Below, piece by piece: positions 42,768-50,729 of a DNA stretch of 64,000 bases (positions are counted from its first letter, which is position 1; each line of letters starts with the position of its first letter). The translations under genes and the position numbers were made by a program. The DNA is taken from positions 680,450 through 744,449 of the forward strand of contig NZ_DF967972.1 of assembly GCF_001050235.1 (NCBI RefSeq), read 5' to 3'. The notes under the pieces were generated by a model. It saw only the letters and a program-made list of their open reading frames with translations, searched no databases and was not told the origin of the DNA. Origin of the DNA: Longilinea arvoryzae. GTDB lineage: Bacteria; Chloroflexota; Anaerolineae; Anaerolineales; Anaerolineaceae.

Positions 42768-44321
42768 TCACTCCCACTCGATCGTCGCCGGGGGCTTGCT
42801 GGTGATGTCGTAGACCACGCGGTTGACGCCCGCCACTTCGTTGACGATGCGGTTGGCGGTGCGCGCCAGCAGGTCGTAGGGCAGGCGCGCCCAATCGGCA
42901 GTCATGAAGTCTTCGGTGGTGACGGCGCGCAGCGCGACCGTCTCCTGATAGGTGCGGGTATCGCCCATCACGCCCACCGAGCGCACCGGCAGCAGCACGG
43001 CGAAGGCCTGCGAGATGCCGTCCGGTTCGTCCGTGGCGCGGTTGAGCAGGCCGGCAGCGGTCAGCTCGGAGGTGAAGATGTGGTCGGCGGCGCGCAGGGT
43101 GTCCAGGCGCTCCAGGGTGATATCGCCCAGGCAGCGCACGGCCAGGCCCGGCCCCGGGAAGGGCTGGCGCCAGACGAGCTCGGCGGGCAGTCCCAGCGCC
43201 TCGCCCACGGCGCGCACCTCATCCTTGAACAGGTAGCGCAGCGGTTCGACCAGCGTGAACTGCATATCCTTGGGCAGGCCGCCCACGTTGTGGTGGGTCT
43301 TGATGCGCTGGGCCTTACTGCGATCCGGCGCCGAGGATTCGACCACGTCCGGGTAGATGGTGCCCTGCACCAGGAAGCGCGGTGATCCGGCCTTCTTGGC
43401 TTCGGTTTCGAAGATGCGGATGAATTTCTCGCCGATGATGCGGCGTTTTTGTTCGGGATCGGTCACGCCCTGCAGCGCGTCCATGTAGTCTTCGATGGCG
43501 TTCACCACCACCAGACGTTGGCCCAGGCTGCGGCGGAAGGCGGCTTCAACCTGTTCGCGTTCGCCCTGCCGCAGCAGGCCGTGATCGACGAACACGGCCG
43601 TGAGCTGGTCGCCGATGGCGCGGTTGACCAGCGCGGTGGCGACGGATGAATCGACGCCGCCGCTGACGGCCACCAGCACGCGTTCATCGCCCACACTGGC
43701 GCGGATCTGGTCGGTCGCGGCCCGGATGATCGAATCGAGCGTCCAATCCGGTTTTGCGCCGCACACTTCCACCACGAAGCGGCGCAGCAGTTCCCTGCCG
43801 CCGGGGGTGTGATGCACTTCGGGGTGGAACTGCACACCGAAGCGCTTCGTTTCGAGGTTGCCCATCATGGCCACCGGGCTGTTGCCGGTGTGGGCCAGCG
43901 AGATGAAGCCGGGCGGAGCCTGTTCGATGCGGTCGCCGTGCGACATCCACACGCGGTGTTCGCCGGGCGGCAGGAGCGGGTTGTCGCCGGTCGATTCGAC
44001 CTGCGCCAGGCCGTATTCGCGCCGGGTGGCGGCGGCTACCTTGCCGCCCAGGGCGTAGGTGAGCGCCTGCATGCCGAAGCAGATGCCCAGGATGGGCAGG
44101 CCCGAGTCCAGCACGTAGGCCGGGATGAACGGCGCCCCGGATTCGTAAACGGAAGCCGGGCTGCCGGAAAGAATGAAGCCTTTGGGATGCAGCGCCAGCA
44201 CTTTTTCGGCGGGGGCGTCCCAGGGGAACAGTTCGCAGTAGACCTGGGCTTCGCGGACGCGGCGCGCAATGAGCTGCGAGGTTTGCGAGCCAAAATCGAG
44301 GATGGCGATGCTGTCATTCAT
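42768..44321 (-). CDS. guaA: GMP synthase (glutamine-hydrolysing)
   Basis: A 517-residue enzyme that converts XMP, ATP and glutamine to GMP. The glutaminase domain has the Cys nucleophile in LGICFGMQ and the His-Glu pair in [12 protein letters not shown]. The PP-loop ATP pyrophosphatase shows [12 protein letters not shown], and the C-terminal dimerisation domain ends in [12 protein letters not shown]. Length is normal. ATG 44321 follows the xpt stop by eight bases; an in-frame TTG four codons earlier overlaps that stop and is less likely. It forms an operon with xpt for guanine nucleotide supply. Confidence 0.96.
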   Translation of the reverse strand: MNDSIAILDFGSQTSQLIARRVREAQVYCELFPWDAPAEKVLALHPKGFILSGSPASVYESGAPFIPAYVLDSGLPILGICFGMQALTYALGGKVAAATRREYGLAQVESTGDNPLLPPGEHRVWMSHGDRIEQAPPGFISLAHTGNSPVAMMGNLETKRFGVQFHPEVHHTPGGRELLRRFVVEVCGAKPDWTLDSIIRAATDQIRASVGDERVLVAVSGGVDSSVATALVNRAIGDQLTAVFVDHGLLRQGEREQVEAAFRRSLGQRLVVVNAIEDYMDALQGVTDPEQKRRIIGEKFIRIFETEAKKAGSPRFLVQGTIYPDVVESSAPDRSKAQRIKTHHNVGGLPKDMQFTLVEPLRYLFKDEVRAVGEALGLPAELVWRQPFPGPGLAVRCLGDITLERLDTLRAADHIFTSELTAAGLLNRATDEPDGISQAFAVLLPVRSVGVMGDTRTYQETVALRAVTTEDFMTADWARLPYDLLARTANRIVNEVAGVNRVVYDITSKPPATIEWE

Positions 44322-44329
44322 GGCGTTTC

Positions 44330-44908
44330 TCAATCTTCTTCGGCGAATTCGATGCGCCCGTCCTCCATCGCGGTGATGGTCACCAGCGAATGGATGGGTA
44401 CGTTCATGGTTTTCAAGGATTCGCGCCCGCCTTCGAAGATTTTTTCGATCAGCGTACCGATTCCCACCAGTTCGGCGCCGGCGGCGTGCGCCAGGCGCAC
44501 CAACCCCAGAATGGTGGCGCCGGTGGCCAGGAAGTCGTCGATGATGAGCACGCGCTCGCCCTTGCCCAGATATTCAGGCGAGACGATCAGTTCGACCATG
44601 TGGCCTTTGGTGTGCGAGGGCGCGATGGTCAGATAGACCTGATCGGGCATGGTGACCGGCTTGCTCTTGCGCGCGTAAACCACCGGCAGGCCCATGTGTC
44701 GGGCGGTCATCAAAGCCGGAGCAATGCCGGAAATTTCAGCGGTGAGAATGCGGGTTGCACCAACATTGGCGAATAATCGGGCGAACTCGGCGCCGCACTG
44801 ATCCATTAAATCGGGGTCCACCTGGTGGTTGATAAATCCATCCACCTTGAGAATACCGTTGCCGAGGAGCTTCCCCTCGCGCTGAATACGTTCCTTTAAT
44901 GCCTGCAT
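44330..44908 (-). CDS. xpt: Xanthine phosphoribosyltransferase
   Basis: A 192-residue type I phosphoribosyltransferase that turns xanthine and PRPP into XMP. The PRPP loop is [29 protein letters not shown] and [10 protein letters not shown] are typical of Xpt. XMP is the substrate of GuaA, encoded directly downstream. ATG 44908 has GGAGGG at eight bases; a longer frame up to 44941 lacks such a site. I looked for a purine riboswitch in the leader and did not find the conserved loop words. Confidence 0.92.
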   Translation of the reverse strand: MQALKERIQREGKLLGNGILKVDGFINHQVDPDLMDQCGAEFARLFANVGATRILTAEISGIAPALMTARHMGLPVVYARKSKPVTMPDQVYLTIAPSHTKGHMVELIVSPEYLGKGERVLIIDDFLATGATILGLVRLAHAAGAELVGIGTLIEKIFEGGRESLKTMNVPIHSLVTITAMEDGRIEFAEED

Positions 44909-45143
44909 GGGCCATCCCTCCACGAATGGTTGTGCAGACATTTTAACGCGAGTCAGAGGCCGAATTGGATTCTTTAAGGTTAGTGAAGGGGGAAGGTTGA
45001 AGCGTGAAGAGTGAAGGGTGAAGAGTAATGAGTGAAGAGTGAATCGTCTGGTCGGTATTCGTCAATTCGTTGAGACGGTATTCGGATGAAACACGAAGAA
45101 AAGCGCGGAGGAGATCCGGACTGACGTCCTTACTCCGAAAAGT
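44909..45143. repeat. Intergenic region with gtgaagagtgaag repeats
   Basis: From 44985 to 45045 there are seven or so near-tandem copies of GTGAAGGGTGAAGAGT. The rest holds the presumed xpt promoter and no gene. Confidence 0.55.
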
Positions 45144-45180
45144 AAAAAAACCGTGAGCGGATTTCTTCCCGCTCACGGTT
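45144..45180 (-). terminator. Intrinsic terminator of the ABC export operon
   Basis: On the minus strand, AACCGTGAGCGG and CCGCTCACGGTT form a 12-bp stem with an eight-base loop followed by seven T residues (plus-strand A at 45144-45150). It lies 52 bases past the stop of the permease gene. Confidence 0.85.
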
Positions 45181-45231
45181 CACTTTTCACTCTCTTCACG
45201 GATCCCGTATCAACGAATACCCAATACCCTC

Positions 45232-46557
45232 TTATTCATACTTCAACGCCGTCACCGGTACCAGTGTGGCCGCGCGCAGGGATGGATAGAGACCCGAGAA
45301 CAGGCCAACCAGCGTGGCGAAGACGAGGGCGAACAGCGGCAGCCAGAGCGGCGTGTAGGTCATCTGGGTGGTTACCGAGTTGCCCTGGCTGACCAGGTAA
45401 TTGGCCAGCACCACGTTGAGCAGGGCGCCGCCGCCCCAGCCCAGGGCCACGCCGCCCACCCCGCCGATGAAGCCGATGCCGGCCGCCTCCCCCAGGAAGA
45501 TGCTGAGCACGTTGCGGTTGGTGGCCCCGATGGCTTTCATCAGCCCAATCTCGCGCGTGCGCTCCAGGATGGCCATGGTCATGGTGTTGGCGATGCCGAT
45601 GGCGGCCACCAGCAGGGCGATGGCGCCCACGCCGCCGAAGACGAGCTGCATGATGATGAATACGCTGTTGATGCTCTGCACCATCTGCTGCGGGGTGCTG
45701 GCGTAATAGCCCATGTCGTTGATCTGCTGGGCGATGTCGATGGTCAGGTCGGGACTATCGGCGCGTACCACCACGCTGTTATAACCGTCCTTGTTACGGT
45801 TGATGCGTGTGCCGTTGACCCATTCGGCCCAGGCGGTCATTTCGTCCATGCGCACGTACATCATGTAGTCGGACTCGCTGCGGTTTTCCTTGATGATGCC
45901 CACGATGCGCAGATTGATGGTTTTGGTGATCGGCGTGCCGGTCGAATCCCATTTGGTCAGCACCAGGCGGACCTGCTGGCCCAACAAATCGGGCTGGGTA
46001 GGCTGGTCCTGTCCGGGACGCTGGTTTGGATCCATGAAGGAGCGGGCCGCATAACCGCCGATGACGGCGGTGCCGCGGCTCAATTCGGTCGAGCCGCTTT
46101 CCATTTCGTAGTCGAAGACCGACAGATCGTCGGTGGCGACGCCCATAATGGAGGGGTAGTTGATCAACTTGCCAACGCGCATTTCGGCCCCGCCCGGGAA
46201 CCAATCGCGGGCCACGGCGGCTTTGACGCCCGAGATGGCGGCGATATCGGTGATGGCGCCGGGCGTGAGCAGTTTCTGGCCGGAAGCCGACGAACTGCTT
46301 CCTCCGCCCCCTCCGCCGCCAACCTTCACGGCTTCCATGCCGGACATATCGCCGTAATTAGGCGAGACATCGATGCGCGAAAGATCGTTGACGCCCCACA
46401 ACTGGCTGGTGGCACTTTTTTGTAATCCGGCCGCTAGCGAAACCAGAATGACCACCGCGGCTGTGCCGATGACGACGCCGATGGCCGTCAGCACCACGCG
46501 CCCCTTGCGGCGGCCGAGGTTGTCGATGATCAAACTGAGCAGGTCGAAGAATCGCAT
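45232..46557 (-). CDS. MacB-like ABC transporter permease
   Basis: A 441-residue permease with the MacB topology: one N-terminal helix (residues about 20-42), a large extracytoplasmic MacB-PCD domain of some 240 residues and three C-terminal helices in the FtsX domain. Markers are GRRKGRVVLTAIGVVIGTAA, TMAILERTREIGLMKAIGAT and SLRAATLVPVTALKYE. The loop contains a Gly/Ser run (about residues 81-95). It pairs with the ATPase encoded upstream. Such mechanotransmitter pumps export lipoproteins, peptides or drugs; the substrate is unknown. AGGA before ATG 46557 supports the start. Confidence 0.88.
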   Translation of the reverse strand: MRFFDLLSLIIDNLGRRKGRVVLTAIGVVIGTAAVVILVSLAAGLQKSATSQLWGVNDLSRIDVSPNYGDMSGMEAVKVGGGGGGGSSSSASGQKLLTPGAITDIAAISGVKAAVARDWFPGGAEMRVGKLINYPSIMGVATDDLSVFDYEMESGSTELSRGTAVIGGYAARSFMDPNQRPGQDQPTQPDLLGQQVRLVLTKWDSTGTPITKTINLRIVGIIKENRSESDYMMYVRMDEMTAWAEWVNGTRINRNKDGYNSVVVRADSPDLTIDIAQQINDMGYYASTPQQMVQSINSVFIIMQLVFGGVGAIALLVAAIGIANTMTMAILERTREIGLMKAIGATNRNVLSIFLGEAAGIGFIGGVGGVALGWGGGALLNVVLANYLVSQGNSVTTQMTYTPLWLPLFALVFATLVGLFSGLYPSLRAATLVPVTALKYE

Positions 46558-46644
46558 ACCGGTTTCCTTTCCAGGCCCCACCCCATCCCGACCCTTCTCA
46601 TTTTCGAGCAAAGATGGAAAGGGCCGGGGTGGAGCGATCGTTAG

Positions 46645-48093
46645 TTATCCTTTACCGCCAGGAATGACGGGAATGACCTCTTTCCCACCGGGAATGGTTT
46701 CTTCTGGCAGGGTATTGACCGGTTCGGTTTGCTCGCTGCCCAGACCGAACAGGCCCTTGAACAGGCGCACCAATTTGCCCATGAAGGTTTCCGGCGCGGC
46801 CGGGATTTCCTCGGGCATACCGCCCGGTGGCGTTTCGACGACAGGCATTTCCTGGACGTCGACGGTCAGGGTTTGTTCGATGACGCGCGGCTGGTTGAAG
46901 TCATCTGTGTAATTGATCGAGATCTTCAATTCCAGCGGGCCGGCCTGATAGGGCATCAAACTGGCATCCAACGTGAAATATCCGCCCGCATCCAGAATGC
47001 CCACCAGAGCGGAATTATTGCTGATATCCGCGTTTTCAGCCGTGATCTTCATATTGCCCAGCACCGCGGAACTGCGGCCCAGGTTGGTTACCTGCAGCGG
47101 CAGCATGCCCATCTGCCCGGCGAAGAAGACGCCCGGGTCTTGATAGAGGCTGACTTCCACCTGCGGCAATTTGTAGACCAGCAGGGTGATGACCTGGTCG
47201 TCGACGTAGCGCACGCCGCCGGGGTCGGTATAGACGAAGGAAATCTTGAAGGTATAGGCGCCCGGGTTGGCCGAGACATTGACGATCAATTTCTGGTTGC
47301 TCTTGATTTCCTGAGCGGCGGTGACGTCACCCAGGAAAACCAGGTTCGAACTGCCCAACGGCGCAAACGTGGTCAGGTCGCTGCTCGAACCCTGCGTGCC
47401 GGGTTGGGGCGTGCCCGTATCCGAGGAGACCACCCCGCCGCCCAGCACCATGGTCACCGCGCGCGCGTCTGCATTGCCCAGGTTGCGCACATTCAGTTCG
47501 AGTTGGAAGATGCTGCCCGGCTGGAGCGGATCGATATCGGTGTTGTAGGAATTCACCACCAATTGCGGGCGGCGAATGGCGGTCGGCGTTGCCGAGGGGC
47601 GCGGGGTGCCGTAGATGGGCTGCTTGGTCGCATCCGCCGAGACATACAGCGTGATGGTGAAGTTTTCGGAGTAGCTGGCCCCGGTCTCATCGGAGTAACT
47701 GACCGCCACCGCAATGGTCGCGGGAGCGCCTTTGTTGACCGTGTTGACCATAAAGGGCTGGTTCACACCTTCCTTACCACCATCCTTCGAAATATCCGAA
47801 AGCGTCTTTACGCCGCCGGTCTGCAGCGGCAGAAAGGTGTCAGAGGTGAAGGTGAAGACGACGTTCAAGGCGTTCGAATCGCCCTTGTTGCGCACGTCCA
47901 TCTTGAGGGTGAAATTCGTGCCCTGCATGAGCGTGCCGGGATCGGTGGCATAACCGTATAAATAGACCAGCGCGCGGCCGAGGCCGGGCGTAGCAGTCTG
48001 TGCATTGACCTGGCCAATGCCGGTGACTCCCAACAGGAGAGTCAGCACCAGGGTGGAAATCAGGATCATGGAAAAACGGCGGGATGTGTTCAT
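46645..48093 (-). CDS. Secreted CARDB/S-layer-like protein
   Basis: A 482-residue exported protein with a signal peptide (residues 1-32, VNAQTAT) and three to four Ig-like modules of the CARDB/COG1361 type (FTLKMDVRNKGDSNALNVVF, FQLELNVRNLGNADARAVTM, QMGMLPLQVTNLGRSSAVLG). A Pro-rich hinge near 155 separates the first two. The C-terminus is Pro/Glu/Gly-rich without a helix, so anchoring is unclear. Encoded between the ATPase and permease genes, it probably serves as the adaptor or extracellular partner of the exporter. Confidence 0.8.
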   Translation of the reverse strand: MNTSRRFSMILISTLVLTLLLGVTGIGQVNAQTATPGLGRALVYLYGYATDPGTLMQGTNFTLKMDVRNKGDSNALNVVFTFTSDTFLPLQTGGVKTLSDISKDGGKEGVNQPFMVNTVNKGAPATIAVAVSYSDETGASYSENFTITLYVSADATKQPIYGTPRPSATPTAIRRPQLVVNSYNTDIDPLQPGSIFQLELNVRNLGNADARAVTMVLGGGVVSSDTGTPQPGTQGSSSDLTTFAPLGSSNLVFLGDVTAAQEIKSNQKLIVNVSANPGAYTFKISFVYTDPGGVRYVDDQVITLLVYKLPQVEVSLYQDPGVFFAGQMGMLPLQVTNLGRSSAVLGNMKITAENADISNNSALVGILDAGGYFTLDASLMPYQAGPLELKISINYTDDFNQPRVIEQTLTVDVQEMPVVETPPGGMPEEIPAAPETFMGKLVRLFKGLFGLGSEQTEPVNTLPEETIPGGKEVIPVIPGGKG

Positions 48094-48104
48094 GAAGGCT
48101 ATCC

Positions 48105-48860
48105 TCAAGCTTTTTCTTTGGTTTTTTCTTCAGCAGGGATCTCGAATGGATTGAATTCCGAAGCGGCGCGGTAATCGGCCTCGCTGACGGTTTTTCCATC
48201 CAGCAGATACAGCATGTGCGTGGCAAAGTGGCTCATGCGAATATCGTGCGTCACCACCACCACGGTGCGCCCATCTTTGTGCAATTCGGAAAGCAGTTGC
48301 ATGATGGCGTACCCGCTGCCGGTATCCAGGTTGCCGGTGGGTTCGTCGGCCAGAATCAGGCGCGGATCGTTGACCAGCGCGCGAGCGATGGCCACGCGCT
48401 GCTGCTGGCCGCCGGAGAGTTCGGTGGGGCGGTGATTGGCGCGTTTCTCCAGCCCGACCTGTTTCAACAGGGTCACCGCGCGCTGCTTGCGCGCCCGGCC
48501 GCTGATGCCGGCGAAGCGCATCGGAAAGGAAACATTGTCCAGCGCGGTCATGCTGCTGATCAGGTTGAAGGATTGGAAGATGAAGCCAACTTCACGGCGG
48601 CGGTAGACCGCCAGCGCGTTTTCGTCCATGGTTTCCAGCCGCTGGCCATCGATGCGGATGCTGCCGGAGGTGATGCGGTCCAGCCCCCCCAGCAGGTAAA
48701 GCAGCGTGCTTTTCCCTGAACCGGAAGGTCCCATCACCACAGTGAACGAATTGGCCGGAATGTCCAGATCCACCCCGTCCAGCGCGCGGACGATATTGCG
48801 GCCCATCGTAAAATTCTTATGCAGTTCGCGAATTTGGATGAAAGTGTTATTTTCAGTCAT
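48105..48860 (-). CDS. ABC transporter ATP-binding protein (LolD/MacB type)
   Basis: A 251-residue ATPase with Walker [13 protein letters not shown]-loop [10 protein letters not shown], signature [15 protein letters not shown], Walker [13 protein letters not shown] and switch His in [12 protein letters not shown]. This arrangement is typical of the MacB/LolD/FtsE group that powers FtsX-type permeases. A C-terminal tail rich in Glu/Lys extends some 25 residues past the usual end. It energises the permease encoded two genes downstream. Confidence 0.93.
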   Translation of the reverse strand: MTENNTFIQIRELHKNFTMGRNIVRALDGVDLDIPANSFTVVMGPSGSGKSTLLYLLGGLDRITSGSIRIDGQRLETMDENALAVYRRREVGFIFQSFNLISSMTALDNVSFPMRFAGISGRARKQRAVTLLKQVGLEKRANHRPTELSGGQQQRVAIARALVNDPRLILADEPTGNLDTGSGYAIMQLLSELHKDGRTVVVVTHDIRMSHFATHMLYLLDGKTVSEADYRAASEFNPFEIPAEEKTKEKA

Positions 48861-48868
48861 GACGCGGC

Positions 48869-49663
48869 CTAGAAGAAGAAGAACCCTGTGCCGCCGCTGG
48901 AAAGACCGCTCAATTGCGACCCGATGAAGCCCGGCAGCGCCTGCAGCGCCAGCAGGAGAATCACCGCCACCAGCGTGGTGACCCAGGCCTTGGTGCGGTG
49001 CATACCAGAGATGATTACGGCGCCGATCAGCAGCAGCGCCACCATCCACAGAAAATAGATGTCGACGAAACTGAGCATGGAACGCAGGTAGAGGCTCAAT
49101 CCGGTGACGTCCGAGGCGATGAAGCCGGAGAGCCCGGGACCGGCGATCAATTGTTTTTGCGCCAGCATAGCCACGGACTGGACTATCAAACGCAGTCCCA
49201 ACGGCAGGCTGGCCCAGGCGGCCAGGTTGAGCGCGGCGGTGCTGCTGCTACGGCTGCCGGTGAGGGTGAGCGCCAGGTGCAGGATGCCGCCCAACAGGAA
49301 CCAACTGATCCATAACCCCAGGAGGGAGGTCAAGGCCGGGAACACGGTGGTGAACAACGGCCCGGACGAATTGGCCTGAGCTTCCATGTACTGCTGCTGC
49401 TGTTCGGCGGACCAGTACTGAAAATCTTGCGGGGTTTCACTGCCCATTTGCGCGGCCTGCTGGCGGATGGGAGAGGCGACCAGGACGGCAATGATTGCCA
49501 GCAGCGACAGCACCAACAGCGGCGTCAACCAGACGCCGTGGTTCTGTTCGGCAATTTCGCCCAGCGTGCGGCGCGGGCGAATGAACAACGGCAGCAGCCA
49601 GTCGAACCGCAGGCGACGTGGATGCTCGTTATTTTCGAGGGTATCGATATCAGCTTCGGCCAT
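48869..49663 (-). CDS. Yip1-family membrane protein
   Basis: A 264-residue protein with a cytosolic N-terminus and five hydrophobic helices. FIRPRRTLGEIAEQ followed by WLTPLLVLSLLAII and the C-terminal helices with WSWF-like aromatic patches match the bacterial Yip1 domain. The function of such proteins is unknown; they are often found next to MacB-like exporters. It is the first gene of the export operon. AGAGGA before ATG 49663 supports the start. Confidence 0.8.
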   Translation of the reverse strand: MAEADIDTLENNEHPRRLRFDWLLPLFIRPRRTLGEIAEQNHGVWLTPLLVLSLLAIIAVLVASPIRQQAAQMGSETPQDFQYWSAEQQQQYMEAQANSSGPLFTTVFPALTSLLGLWISWFLLGGILHLALTLTGSRSSSTAALNLAAWASLPLGLRLIVQSVAMLAQKQLIAGPGLSGFIASDVTGLSLYLRSMLSFVDIYFLWMVALLLIGAVIISGMHRTKAWVTTLVAVILLLALQALPGFIGSQLSGLSSGGTGFFFF

Positions 49664-49792
49664 ATTGTTCCTCTTTGGTGCAATTTTATAGATTTGGAAA
49701 TGTAAAGACGGTTGGTAAACATTGTTAGCATACCATATTTTTAGACGTCGATTGCCCGCGAAATGTTCCCGGTGGAATAGCGTCGGATTGGC

Positions 49793-49828
49793 GTCGGATT
49801 CGTATCCGACAGGCCCCGCTGCTATAAT
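49793..49828 (+). promoter_or_regulatory. Operator and -10 box of the double-MerR gene
   Basis: GTCGGAT-TCGT-ATCCGAC is a perfect 7-bp inverted repeat at 49793-49810, with another GTCGGATT at 49782. TATAAT follows at 49823-49828, seven bases before ATG 49836, so the mRNA is probably leaderless. The repeat overlaps the -35 position and may be an autoregulatory operator. Confidence 0.55.
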
Positions 49829-49835
49829 CGAGAGT

Positions 49836-50609
49836 ATGCCATCCAAATCGAATTTCCTGCGCACCTCCGATCTGGCCCGCATCGTCGGCGTCCATCCCAA
49901 TACGGTCCGGCGGTACGCCGAACGCGGCATCCTGCCGCCGGTCGAGCGCAGCCCATCCGGTTACCGGCGTTTTACCCGGCGCCACCTGGATTGCCTGCGC
50001 CTGGCGCACCTGGTGTACAACGGCCAGTATCCAGGGAAGGCGATCTACAAATCCGGGGTGCGCATCGTGCAGGTTGCCGCCAGCGGCGACCTGGGGGGTA
50101 CGCTCGAGCTGGCGTACGGACATCTGGCCCTGGTGCGGTCCGAGCGCGACCAGGCAGACGTGGCTGCCCGGCTGCTCGAGCGCTGGGCATTTGGCGCGCC
50201 GGTCGACGCCACCCATCAGCCGCTCCAGATCGGACAGGCGGCGAAATTGCTGGGCGTCAGCATCGACATCTTGCGCAACTGGGACCGAAACGGCCTGATC
50301 GATGTGCCTCGCGACCCGGCCAACGGCTACCGGCGCTATGGGGCGCAGGAAATCGGCCGCTTGCGCGTCATCCGCATGCTTTCGCGGGCCGGTTACAGCC
50401 TGTCGGCCATTTTGCGCATGTTGACCCGGCTCGACCGCGGCGAAACGACGGATTTGCGGGCCGCGCTGGATACGCCCGACCCCGACGATAGCGCCTTCAT
50501 GGCTTCGGACCGTTGGATTTCGACCCTCGTCGAAGAGGAGCGGCGCGCGCACACGCTGATCGCCCTGGTCGAGGAGATCATCGCAAACCAGAGCGGCGTG
50601 GCCGCTTGA
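49836..50609 (+). CDS. Regulator with two MerR-type HTH domains
   Basis: A 257-residue protein with two MerR-like winged helices: residues about 8-60 (LRTSDLARIVGVHPNTVRRY and PSGYRRFTRRHLDCLRLAHL) and about 128-195 (LQIGQAAKLLGVSIDILRNW and GYRRYGAQEIGRLRVIRML). A helical C-terminal dimerisation segment follows. Two MerR heads in one chain are known from TioE-like regulators of antibiotic resistance. No Cys-rich metal site is present. It is encoded before the UvrA-like ABC protein, which is its likely target. Confidence 0.82.
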   Translation: MPSKSNFLRTSDLARIVGVHPNTVRRYAERGILPPVERSPSGYRRFTRRHLDCLRLAHLVYNGQYPGKAIYKSGVRIVQVAASGDLGGTLELAYGHLALVRSERDQADVAARLLERWAFGAPVDATHQPLQIGQAAKLLGVSIDILRNWDRNGLIDVPRDPANGYRRYGAQEIGRLRVIRMLSRAGYSLSAILRMLTRLDRGETTDLRAALDTPDPDDSAFMASDRWISTLVEEERRAHTLIALVEEIIANQSGVAA

Positions 50610-50729
50610 GCATTTGCCGGCCGGAAAATCAAACCCTCCCTAAGCACACCAGGGTTATACAATCAATTAAGAGGATCAACGCTGAAGATGGGAATTCCCC
50701 GTCTGCGATTTCTTTCCTCTGGAGAACCG

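Noticed and set aside
44909-45140. Purine riboswitch before xpt-guaA
   Set aside because: The conserved junction and loop words were not found; the region is mainly gtgaagagtgaag repeats.
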